64,000 nucleotides of DNA from Euonymus europaeus (Eukaryota > Streptophyta > Magnoliopsida > Celastrales > Celastraceae): assembly GCA_963580455.1 (NCBI GenBank), contig OY756957.1, positions 23,539,001 to 23,603,000 of the forward strand, given 5' to 3'. Below are positions 1 to 15,850 of this stretch, one piece after another. The first letter of the stretch is position 1. Every line of letters starts with the position of its first letter. The notes below the pieces were generated by a model. That model was not told where the DNA came from, did not search any database, and worked only from the letters and a program-made list of their open reading frames with translations. The translations under genes and the position numbers were made by a program.

Positions 1-2290
1 AATTAATTATTATTTAGTAATATATTTAATTATGGGAAAATTAGGCTTAAATCCAAATTTACTAACTTTTAAAAGTAAAATGACAGTTGAATTTTTTTTG
101 TTAGTTAAGATCCAACTGATTTTTAAATTTATTGAATTAAGGACAAAACTTGAAATTGCAGATTTGTCATTGTTATTCCAATCAAATATGATTGAAAACT
201 TATTTTTCGCGCTGCGGATGCTTCCGACTTTGGATTGAGGAGAGGCTAGTGGCGTTGGAATCGTGAGGTCGAGACGAATCCAACTCCATTGGCCTTGCCA
301 AGATTCGATATCAGAAACTGTCGATTCGAGGCAAAATGTTCATAACACATTTTGTCTCAATCCGATCGTTTCTCGTGTCAGATCAAGGTGAGATTAGTGA
401 CGTTATAATCGTTAGGCTGAGACAAATCCAATGCCACTAGACTTGTCGAGATCCGACAATGAAAACTTCCAAATCAAGGCAAAATAGTCGGCACCAATCA
501 TAATGTGTTTTACCTCGATCTGGCTGTTTCTGGAGACAGATCGAGACGAGACCGGTGACTTTGAAATCATCTTAGTTAGGCAATTCCAACGTCACTAGTC
601 TCGCCTCAATCCGTCATCGAAAAATGATTACCTGGTCAAAAAATATTTTCGAAGGTTCTACAGAGAAAAATAGCACTGTACATTTTATGATGATATTATT
701 GGCCCATTATTTAGGTCTTGCTTTAAGTGCTTCCAATGGTAAGAATTTGTTTGATTTAGTGAATCTGAACTTTCTAATTCATCACTTGGGAGATAGGTTT
801 TTAATAGCGAATCCGGGTTTTGATATGTCGAATAGAGAAAAAATAGTTGTACAGGAAAAAAAAGTTTTAACCAATTTTGGAAGTTTAAACCCCGGTGTTT
901 AGGGTATCCGAGCCTGTTAGAGTTTAGTAGTTAGGACCCTAGGGTTTTACACTTGGGACATTTAATATTTTAGTAGTGAATTCGTTTCTTGAGCATGTTA
1001 GGGTTTAACGAATTCGAGCCTTGAGGTTCATCACTTGGGACATAAAGGTTTAGTAGTGAATCTGTGCTTTGGGTCTGTCAAATAGAGAAAAAAATTACAT
1101 AGAAAAAAGAATTGTACAGAGAAATAAAGGTTTTACAGAGAAATATAGGTTTTACAGAGAAATATAGGTTATAAAGATAATAAAAGTTATACACTAACAA
1201 TATAACGAAAAATGTGATTTCATTTTTTTGGCCTGGCTTTTATGTCGGAATCTTTGGTTCATCACTTGGGACATATAATTTTAGTATTGAATCCAAGTTT
1301 TGGGTCTATTGTATAGAGAAAAAGATATTTTACGAAGAGAAAGTGATTCTAAAGAGAAATAAAGGTTCTACAGAGAAATATAAGTTCTACAGAGAAAAAG
1401 AGTTCTACAGAGAAATAAAAGTTTTACAGAGAAATATAATTTATAAAGAGAAAATGAGTTACGCACTAGTAGTAGAAAGAAAATTGTGATTTCATATTTT
1501 TTTGTCTGAACCTTGGGACATATGGTTTTAGTATTGAATCTGAGCTTTGGGTCTATTGTATAGAGAAAAAGTGATTCTAAAGATAAATAAAAATTCTATA
1601 GAAAAATATATGTTCTATAAAGAAAAAGAGTTTTACAGAGAAATAAAGATTCTACAGAGAAATATATGTTATAAAGGAGGAAAAAAAAGTTATGCACTAG
1701 CAGTAGAACCAAAACTATGATTTATATTTTTTTAGCCTGACTTTTATGTCTGAACTTTGGGACATGGAGTTTTAGTATTGAATACGAGTTTTGGGTCTAT
1801 TGCATAGAGAAAAATATATTTTACAGAGAAAAACTGATTCTAAAGATAAATAAAGGTTCTACAGAAAAATATAGGTTATACAGAGAAAAAGAGTTTTAAA
1901 ACTATGATTTCATATTTTTTAGTCTAACTTTTTTGTCCGACCATCAAAATGATCGTCGTTGGTCTCAAAAGAAGCGCAACTATAAGAGGAGTAAAGCCCA
2001 ACATATGGCAGCCAGAACAGAGGTCCATAGCAGCCGAAAAGCCGCCCCGAAGCTCCAACGACGCCCCAAAACTTCTTTTCATTGCTGAAGCTGTTTCCGA
2101 TGTTGGATCGAGGTAAGACTAGTGGGGTTGGAATCGTTTCGCCGATACGAATCCAACGCCACCAATATCGCTTTAATCCGATGTCAGAAATGTCCAAATC
2201 GAGGCAAAATGTGTTTCGAACGGCAGTGGTCTCTCTTCGATCAGATGTCGGGAAGAGTAAATATTATTGTCGAAGATGAAAACCACGTAT
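1..2290. repeat. Dispersed repeat, copy 1: palindrome cluster plus TACAGAGAAATA-rich tract
   Basis: No gene is seen here. Two textures recur. At about 210-600 and 2085-2280 there are copies of a unit built as an imperfect inverted repeat: GGCGTTGGAATCG, a short loop, then CGAATCCAACGCC, followed by ATCGAGGCAAAAT. At about 1090-1890 the sequence is made of diverged short direct repeats around TACAGAGAAATA and AAAGGTTCTACAGAG. The tail, from GGTCTCTCTTCGATCAGATG to GATAGTTTGGGTAG, recurs in the same orientation at 61890-61995. This marks a dispersed repeat family rather than unique DNA. The family is not recognised; it could be a piece of a long terminal repeat or of a non-autonomous element. 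The open frames inside are short and unlike known proteins. Confidence 0.6.
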
Positions 2291-3550
2291 AATGGATGAG
2301 AGGGATAGTTTGGGTAGCTTAATTATTTTGTTCTTATTTCTAATTTTTTAAATGAATTGAACCTCCTTCTAAAATTAAATATGATTACGTCATTTAATCT
2401 AATTTGCCCTTTAATTATTTATACTTAATAATCTGTTCATTTATATTTAGTTTATTATTATATTTAATTTATTTTTATAATACAAATATAATATTTAATA
2501 ATGATAATATTATTAAATATAATTAAGTATAATAATAAATAATATAAATGAATATATTATTAAATATAAATAATTATATATATTATTATATATATTTTGA
2601 AAAATATTTTTTAATTTGTGCAACTACTCTGCATGTAATTAGCCACAGCATTTGATCCAGCATATATGTCTTTTCAGAAAAAAATAACCAAATAGCCCCA
2701 CCATTTGAAATAGCTTATACGCTCCCAGCATATAAGCCGAATTATATCCTACATGCAAAATGGTGAACCAAACACTCCCAATATAGTATTTTTATCTTTA
2801 TTACAATCAATTCAAACCAAAACTCATGTTCATTCTCACATTAACTAAACATACAAAATTTTATCTTTAAACTCATTTACCTCTCTCTATTCTCCCTCTC
2901 TCAATAAACTCATGTTCAGCTCATCTTAAACTCATTCTCTCCTTCAACCAAACGTGAAGTTAGTTTTTTACCTCATCTAAACTCATTCCCTCCTTCAACC
3001 AAACGTGGAGTTAGTTTCTTACCTTAAAAAAAGGTACATGAAGTAAGTCTTCGTATAGTGGTCAAATGTTAAATTCTAAGCCCATGACATGTCTTAAAAA
3101 ATGGTTCTGTCCCTTCTCTATCTATATAGCTTGCCTGAACTGTAGAGTTTTCCAAATGCCAACAAAATGCTCTTGATTTTCTTCAAAACAGTAAACAGTA
3201 TACAATATTAACAAAATACGCTGTTTAAGGGCTTTTCTCTTGCTATAGCATGCCTGAGAAAACCTGCAAAATTTATCAAAATGCCAACATAATACATAAT
3301 ACAATGTTCTGTTTTTGTCAAAATTTAAAATACAGTAGACATGAAAACATCTATTCTCTGTATCATAATAACACAATTTCAAGGATAACTATGAGAACAA
3401 AGACCTAGAGTTAGCTTCTACCTCAAAACTGGCAATAAAGATTGTGGATGCTGGCCATTATGGGCCACTGTGTATCCGGGTAATTAGAAAAGATGGGCAG
3501 AGTGCAAAATTAAAGCTCTGACTGTTTAAAAAAAACCCACAAGTGCAGAA
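2291..3550. other. Intergenic, AT-rich, 3' side of the MAP kinase gene
   Basis: No gene is seen. The stretch at 2400-2620 is almost pure A/T. Near 2930-3024 a block of about 50 bp, CTTCAACCAAACGTG plus GAGTTAG, occurs twice in tandem with small changes. Wording such as ACCAAACACTCCC at about 2768-2780 resembles MITE ends, but no paired end was found. The part next to 3551 probably includes the 3' UTR of the minus-strand kinase gene. Confidence 0.5.
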
Positions 3551-8572
<5,022 letters not shown>

Positions 8573-8614
8573 ACAATTGCAGCATTGCCCGCTCTTGACT
8601 CTCGCTCTCTCTTC

Positions 8615-8634
8615 CTCTCTCTCTCTCTCTCTCT
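8615..8634. repeat. (CT)n microsatellite in the MAP kinase 5' leader
   Basis: About ten CT dinucleotides, followed by a C run, lie 40-90 bp upstream of the MAP kinase start codons on the template side. On the transcript strand this is a GA-rich leader, common in plant 5' UTRs and sometimes bound by BPC/GAGA factors. No regulatory claim is made beyond that. A separate (GT)8-like run sits at 8063-8078 in intron 1. Confidence 0.7.
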
Positions 8635-8744
8635 CCCCCCGATTCCGGTAGATTTTCCTATTTTCAATTTTTGGGTTCTTTTAATTTATAATTCTTATTT
8701 TTCTGGTTTATTGATTAATTCGCTTATGTATATGAATGATTGAT

Positions 8745-9650
8745 CGATTCGTAATCAATGATGCGGGGTCAATGGGTGATGAATCAGTTTTGGACAAGTT
8801 CCATTTTCATTGGGACTGAAAAGACAAGACTCTTTGACAATGTCAAACAAGGCTGTAATTTTTTATTTTTTTTTATGATAGTAATTTTAGTAGTCCAATA
8901 TATTTTTTTATTGGAAAAATAATGATTTAGTTCTGATACTTTGATAAGTTTATAATCTTTTTTTTCCTTGAATATTAAGTTTATGGTATTTTGTTATGTT
9001 TATATTACTTTGAAAAAATGGTCATAACTCAACCTATTTAAATGATATTTCTGTATTATTTTGAAGTATTGAATTCAAAGAAAGAAAATTACGATAACCT
9101 ATTCTTTCTTTTCCCCGAACTCCTTACATTCTATTATTCAACAAGGTTTGAGTTTATCAGCTGTATCAGTGATGCGAGGTCATGGATCGATGAAGCATAT
9201 ATTCTTGAATGAGTTCGATTTGGATTGGGATTGGGATTGAATTTTAAGTCATTTGCGCTAAAAAGAATTTTGTAGTTTTAATTTATTTATTTTCCGATTA
9301 TAAGTCGAGTAGTATCTTTAAGGGTAGGATTTTGAGGAGTTTAATATTTTTATTAAGAAAATAATGATTTAATTCGGATATTTTGGGAAGTTTAGAATGT
9401 TTGTTTTGATAATAAATTTAGGATATTTTGATAAGTTTATGATTTATTTTTCTTGAATGTTAAGTTTAGAGTATTTTTGTACATTTACATTACTCGTAGA
9501 ATGCTCATAACAAAACCCATTTAAAGAATGTTTTGTATTACTTTGAGGTATTGAATCAGTTGGTATCTTAAAGAAACTCCTACGATAACTTCTATCTCCA
9601 TCTCTTCCATACTATTGACATTACATAATAATTAACAAGGTTTTTGGTTA
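8745..9650 (+). repeat. Direct tandem duplication, probably LTR pieces of a Copia element
   Basis: Two diverged copies of a 300-400 bp block lie head to tail (about 8745-9150 and 9165-9645). Shared wording includes TTTGATAAGTTTAT, CTTGAAT-TTAAGTTTA, ATGGTCATAAC versus ATGCTCATAAC, and TACGATAAC. Just after the second copy, near 9672, TAGTATCAGA resembles a degraded primer-binding site for initiator Met tRNA, and a Copia-type gag remnant follows. The block is best read as LTR sequence, but no clean LTR ends or flanking target duplication were found. Confidence 0.4.
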
Positions 9651-9689
9651 TCCTCTACATAAACTAGTATCAGAAGAAGCAGGTTCGTT

Positions 9690-12600
9690 CCTAAATCATG
9701 CCACCAAAGAGACAAGTCACAGAAAGACAAGTGACTTTGGAGAATTATGTGAGGGATGATACTACGCAAAATCAACACATCGAGCATGTGGATCAAAGGT
9801 TGGAAATATTAATGAGGCAGGTGAATTTTTTAGCACAAATATTCAATGACTGACTAGCATTTCAGCAAACTCGCCACCAAATCTTTAAGAGAAAGATGAG
9901 GCCATATTTGACAAAAAATTTGCTAATTCTTATTGGCGACGAGGGCGCAAGGGGAATGAGCAAATCAAACATTCTAATCCAAGGTGGCGGGAGTCATGAC
10001 TACGAATTGACAATTTCAATATAGGTAACCAATCTAAGATTCAAATGAGGAAGAGGATGATTTGGATAAATTATCAACATCCATCTTCTATGAATAAAAA
10101 GAGGAAGACCTTAACTTAGATTCCATTGATTTGGGTGTAAATGAGTTATCGATCCTGATATTCAATGTTTATCTAGAAGATTTGGAGGAATTATTATTAG
10201 AACAACAAAATGTTGTTGTGGAGTAACCTACAGAATGTGCTAGAGAAAAAGTTGTTGTTGGCGCAGGAGGTGGTACTATTACTGCTTCAACTGCTATATA
10301 TCAACAAGATGATCCTTTAAATCTTTCAACTGCATATTATGTAAGGATAAAGTTAATCGGCCAATCGCTGACCGATGAAGATAATTTTTGTGTCTGGAGT
10401 CAAGCCTTGTTGATGGCTGTAGAAGGAAGAAACAAGCTGGGTTTTTTGGTTGGTTCCTTGTAGGAAAATCAGTTCTAGTGATTCATGCTATGCCTCTTGG
10501 CAACGCTGTAATAGTTTGATCATCACCTAGATATCAAATTTTATTTCAAAGGATATTGTAGGCAATTTGTCTGGTGCTACAACTGGTTGAGATTTATGGT
10601 TAGATCTACATACAAGGTATGCTTCATCTAATGATACATGAGTTTCTGAACAACATCATGCAATGGGAGAGACTCGTTAGGGTACAATTGTAATAGCCTC
10701 CGAGTTGTTGAATAGCTTACGCGATAGGGCAAAGGGACGTATGAGGTATTTATTATTATTTTTAGTGTATGTAATAATACGCTTAAAATAAAATTGAAAT
10801 ATTATTCATGAATTCTTAATAGGAAATAAAATTAGTGGCGCAAGAATTGTCAGAAACGGAATTAATAGAAATGTTGGAAGTAAAAGGTTTAATAGAGAAA
10901 CTAATGGCAGGATTGTTAATTAGATCAATAATTCAAGGGGCAAAATAGTAATTGAATAATTGGAAGATTAGAAATATATATGTATAATAATAGAAATTGG
11001 GGGCACGGATATCGAGAGAAACCTTAGGTAATAGAGGTGATGGCGACGGAAAGCTATCTTCCGTTGACGGTGACAGTTGGCAGTTTTGAAGCTACGGGGA
11101 GGATGATCACGACACCAGGGGTTCATCGACATAGATTTTGTACGAAACGGAAGTCGTTCCAGTCATGCATGAAGGAGAAAAGGAGACTTGACCGTGAATC
11201 TTTAACACCAGATAATCACCGGAATATGGCCACCGAGTAGGTAACAAAGACTGGTGGAACATCCCTCTCGTCGTTCTCTTTCCGATGGTACTAGCGGTGG
11301 AGGTCGCCTCGCCTCCCATGGCGGAGACTCGGTTGTGGAAATCGCCCTAGAAGAAGACGATGGATGACCGGGTCAAACTGACCCGATTATCTTGTGCTGA
11401 CCGCTCAGGTCCAATGGTTTTTTGACAGACTTGTAAATTGTAATGGCCTAGTTGATCTAGGGCACTCAAGTTTGACTCCAAATAATTAGAGAAAATCTTC
11501 ATAAATATATTTTAATTGTTGTATATTATTTTGGGTTTCAGGATAAATTCTTAAATCGAACTAGGAAAAAATACGTTGAGGTAAGTAGTACTCAATTGTA
11601 TTACGGAACTTTGTGATCTGTGAATTTTATGTGCTATTATTTTTATTGATTGTGATGTCTATTTGATTGTCTATGATAATAGTTGTATTGATTGGATGTT
11701 TTCATGAGACCGAATTTGTGATGATTTGGATATTCATGAATTGTGAACTGACATGTGATGATTTATTGAAGTAATGTTTATGGTTCGCTCCGCATGAGGC
11801 ATGACATTTCATGGCATACATGACATGCACATTAATGCAAATGTTTTTATAATCGGGTATTACTGCTACAGAGAGGGTGTACTGGAAAGAGGAAGGTTAA
11901 TAGGAACGGTTAAATGGAAAAGAAAAAAAAAGGAAAAAAATAAAGAATATGGATGTTGATTGAAATGTGTTCTATGGTAGGGCATTAGATAGAAATCCTG
12001 ACCGGTTGCTCTGTAGCAGTTTACCTAGGTTAAGGGTCCGAGTACTGAAAATATGATTTAAATGGCTGATTGTTTTATAAAGATGATGTTCATGGCGTGC
12101 ATTCATGCATAGGTATTACTTGCTGGGCTTTAGCTCACTATGTTTTGTGATACATGTACTAAATTCTTGATGATTAAGCTGACCTAGCCGTTGATTGCGT
12201 GACCGCGGATCCATGAAAAAAATGCTCATGTGCTGAAGTTGGGTTTTGTTAGTCCATGATAAGATTAATAATTATATTTAAGTTATACAGTTATTACTAG
12301 TATTTCAAATTATCGTGAATAAACAAAAGTTCGCAAAACGAGAACAAGAAGTATGTATTGTACGTCATTGCTTAAATTACAATTATGGAATTCTAATTGT
12401 TAAATGCTCATTGAAAATAGGGTGATTAATAATTGAGCTATTTAGTGAATTTATTTAATTAGAGATACATGATGTTTATTTAATTTTATCATAGCAGTAA
12501 TTAGGTTTCTCTCTCGATATATATAGAATTCGGATGTGATGAGGGATATACATATATAATATAGGTAGCGTTTCGCACTATGAACCCCAAGATTAGGGTT

Positions 12601-12830
12601 CCATGGGGCGGGGTGTTACCACAATGACATTAACAAAATATTACACCAAGCAGAATGATTTTTGGGATGAGTTTATATATTACGATGTTATGCTAGAATG
12701 CTCTTGTGGCTCATGTGGAGCATTGGAGAAATATCAATGAAAGGATCACACCATGGTGTTCTTCATTAGTTTCAATGAGCATTACTCTGTAGTTTGAAAT
12801 CAAATACTAGCCATGGAGCCATTTTATGTC
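9690..12830 (+). pseudogene. Decayed Ty1/Copia gag, split by a nested insertion
   Basis: Conceptual translation of about 10290-10680 gives the Copia gag pattern: IGQSLTDEDNFCVWSQAL, then NKLGFLVGSL, then ISNFISKDIVGNL. It continues at about 12626-12830 with LTKYYTKQNDFWDE and CSCGSCGALEKYQ. Several stops and frame breaks are present. The two halves fit together once 10689-12620 is removed, so the nested piece came later. No protease, integrase or reverse transcriptase follows, so this is a gag-only remnant. The upstream reading from 9698 (PPKRQVTERQVTLENYV) may be the N-terminal part. Confidence 0.65.
10689..12620 (+). mobile_element. Probable solo LTR (Ty3/Gypsy-like) nested in Copia gag, 5-bp target duplication ACAAT
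   Basis: The 1932-bp insertion begins TGTAATAGCC and ends GGGTGTTACC, close to the TGTAA...TTACA ends common in plant Gypsy LTRs. ACAAT occurs directly outside both ends (10684-10688 and 12621-12625). The interior has LTR-like wording (CTTGCTGGGCTTTAGCTCA near 12120) and no gag-pol. The Copia gag reading resumes on the far side. Together these show a real insertion left as a single LTR, as produced by LTR-LTR recombination. The clade (Tekay-like by length) is a guess. The final base pair departs from the usual CA. Confidence 0.65.
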
Positions 12831-14303
12831 ATTCATTTTTTTAACCTATACAAACATGAAAAAATAAAAAAATTATCCTATCTTATCTTCTCTTCCCTCA
12901 AGGAAGAGAAAAGAAAAAAAGAGTAGAGAAGGGGAGGAAAATTCATTAAAGGAAGAGAAAAGATGAGAAGATAAGGTAATATTTTTCCTTTCTCGTGTTT
13001 GAATATGTTAAAAAAAATAGAGAAATGAATTTGTCATTTCTCTTATTTGGATAGTCATCATAAGAGAAAAAAAAGGAAAAAAATTAGTTTAATTTACTAA
13101 ATTTTTTTTATTTTTAAGTTAAAAGTATATGTACAAGGACAAAATAGATCTTCCAGATATAAATAACTTTTTTTTCCCTTCCTTCTAATTGGCTTCATTT
13201 TTAAGAGAAAGCATTTTAACAAAGAAATTAGATAATTATTTGATTATTTCCTTCAATTATCTTTCAATCCTTTATTCTTCTTTTTTTTTCTTTTTTGTTT
13301 TTCTAACCTATCGAATTAAGAGGAAATTCATTTTTTTTCTCTTCCCCCTCTTCCCAAATCTCTTAATTCAAACATACTCTTCAAATTTTCTCCCTTTTAC
13401 TTCTCTTCCCTCAATCGAAACACACCCTTTGTGTTCCAATTAATTAGAAATTTACTATAATTTTGTTGACTTCGGAATGATTAGTATAAAATGGTCAAAC
13501 AGTTGCATAAGTTGCAAGGTACGATTTTCAAACATCTATAACTGAAGCCTTCCCTAGCCCTAAATTAAAGGAGGATTTTGTGGAAAAAAAAAACTTTGTA
13601 ATTCTTGATAAGTGATGGACACTTTATTTTATTTTTTTAATTTATCGTGTTAGGTGAGAATTTTTATACTAAATAAATTTAAAAATTTGAGTTTATATTT
13701 GAATTAAATATTTAAAATGTAAATTTATATAATATTAATTTAGACTCGTATTAAATATTGAAAACATAAATTTATATGATGTTGATCTCGAGTCTCCGTC
13801 ACCAAAAGAAAATTATGGTTTTGAATAAGATTTAATATGCTGACACTAACCTGGGATATACGGTTGAACTCGACTCAATTTAATCAATAATTTATATTTG
13901 AGTGGTGGAAAAAAAGAAGAGAAAATGAGTCGGTTGACAAAGTGGCATGGCAGAGACGTTAAACTACAAAATAAAAAATAGTGGAAGCTAAAAAAGGGAA
14001 AAAGTGCAGAAGATAATGTGATTAGGTGGCTCCAGAGGGAAGTGGTCCCCACAATTGCAATCACATTGTAGGCCACGCGCCACGTCACGGTTCAATCAAA
14101 ATCGACGGCTATAGACGTGTGTGACTTTTCAGTTTATCTTTTCCGATTGGATTTTGGTAGGCCCTACCCAGAGTGTCTCGTAAAATCCACTAAAATATCA
14201 ATATAATTTTTTAAATTTATTATTAAAAAATTAAACTCTAAAAGTCACCTTAAAAGAAAAAGATAGTCTGTCTTCCAATGCAATTGTAATGGGTTAATTG
14301 TAA
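12831..14303. other. Intergenic, AT-rich with GAAGAGAAAAG inverted tracts
   Basis: No gene is seen. Around 12876-12985 CTTATCTTCTCTTCC faces GGAAGAGAAAAGATGAGAAG as a loose inverted repeat, and similar polypyrimidine wording recurs at 13270-13430. This may be a worn MITE, but no ends or target duplication could be fixed. The rest (13440-14290) is plain AT-rich sequence. Confidence 0.4.
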
Positions 14304-15490
14304 TGGGTTAATGTCATTTTTAGTCACTCAAAGATATGTCATATTTCATTTTATCCATTGCATTTTAAAAAGTTATATTTTGCACACCGTAGTTTCAAAA
14401 TTGTGTCAGTCTCATCACTTGGGCAGCTTTTGACATTATTGGACAACAAGTTTGCCCATGTGGCATTTTGACCATCATTATGATTAAAAACACGTGTCAA
14501 ATATTTAAAAATAAAAAAATTATAAAAAATTATTAAATTATTTTAAAATAATAACATATTTACAACCCTAGCCCCATCTCACTTCATCGACTTCCTCAAC
14601 CTTTCAAAATCAAGCTCTTGAATATGTCTGATCTTGTGAAGCTTGATGTATTTGTTGCAAGCGGGAGAGCAGAACAATTAACGGCGGTGAGTGGGCATGG
14701 CAAGGAATGAAAGGGAGACATAGATAGAAAGAGAGAGACATAGAACCAGAGAGGGATTTTCTTCTACTGTGGCCTCTAATCGAATCAGAGACGGAGACAT
14801 AGAAAGATGGTGAAACGCTTCTGTTGCAGCATTCAACAGACTCTTCCTCTCTGGTTTGATTAGAGGTTCTGATTTTGCGTTAAGGTCTCTCTCTCTCTAT
14901 ATTTTGGCATTTGTGGTGTTGGTTCTGGCTAGTTTGCGGCTTTGGCTTTGGCTGTGGTTTGCAGAGTCTTTCTCTACAGATAGATTCTAGGTTCTTTTTT
15001 TGCAGATTTGGCATGCTTGATTCAATTTATGCTTTGATCTTTAGGTATGTGACTTTGAATCTCAATTGAAGAGTAGAGATCTAAACCATGACCTTGAACC
15101 AACAAGGGTGTGATTGAACTAGTTGTTTTGAACCAGCGAAATGTTTACTAGAGGTTTTAAATAGAGGGGGATGATTTGGAGATCAAGCTCCGTTGAATCT
15201 TTGTGGATTTTTTTGTTGAATTTTATCTTTTTCTTTTACATTTATTCTATAAAATTTCAATTAAAAAATTGAAAAATATTTTTACATTGCAACGTTTTCC
15301 ACGTGGACCAATGGAGAGGTGGTCAAAATGCCACATTGGCAAACTTGCTGCCTGATAATTTCAAAAGCTGCCCAGGTGATGAGACTGACACGATTTTGAA
15401 ACTACAGTGTGCAAAGTGCAACTTTTTAAAATGTGGTGTGTAAAATGGAACATGACATATCTTTGGGTGACCAAAAGTGACATTAACCCC
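14304..15490. mobile_element. MULE-type non-autonomous element with ~190-bp terminal inverted repeats
   Basis: The left end (about 14305-14500) and the right end (about 15295-15490) are reverse complements over roughly 190 bp. Both have GGGTTAATGTCA, TAGTTTCAAAATNGTGTCAG, GGGCAGCTTTTGA and ATGTGGCATTTTGACCA. AATTGTAAT lies directly outside each end (14296-14304 and 15491-15499), a target duplication of 8-9 bp as in Mutator-like elements. The interior (about 14560-15290) encodes no transposase and carries GA-rich and gene-like wording, so a captured host fragment is possible but not identified. Confidence 0.75.
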
Positions 15491-15659
15491 AATTGTAATT
15501 GTGACAACATTTTAAGCTGGATATATGTTAATCAGTAAAAAACAAACTAAATACTTATCTAACATTTAAAACAACATATTTATTAATATTTAAAATAATA
15601 AATATGTTATTTAAAATGTTTACCAAAAATTTCAAGAAGGTTTCACTTAAAAGTGCCTG

Positions 15660-15850
15660 AAATTGAAGAATAATTAGCAGTGAACCCACAATTGATGCAT
15701 AAGATTTCTTCGGAGCATCCTCTTGAGTTGAAGAAGATTCAACACCTCCAGAAACATCATTTCCATTGAAATCGGGCTGGGAGTCCACGACAGCCTCCTC
15801 TTCCATAACTACTCGTATTTCATGCTTAGATGTGCCATATGATATTCAAA
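15660..15850 (-). pseudogene. Gene scrap resembling a plant G3BP/NTF2-domain RNA-binding protein
   Basis: The minus strand reads MEEEAVVDSQPD, then STQEDAPKKSYASIV. In plant G3BP-like proteins (NTF2 domain, acidic linker, RRM) the linker ends with a closely similar EAPKKSYASIVK block. Only this linker-type segment is visible; no NTF2 or RRM domain was found nearby, and the reading runs into AT-rich noise after ASIV. It is probably a truncated or transposed fragment, just outside the MULE-type element ending at 15490. A chance match is possible because only about 20 residues are diagnostic. Confidence 0.4.
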
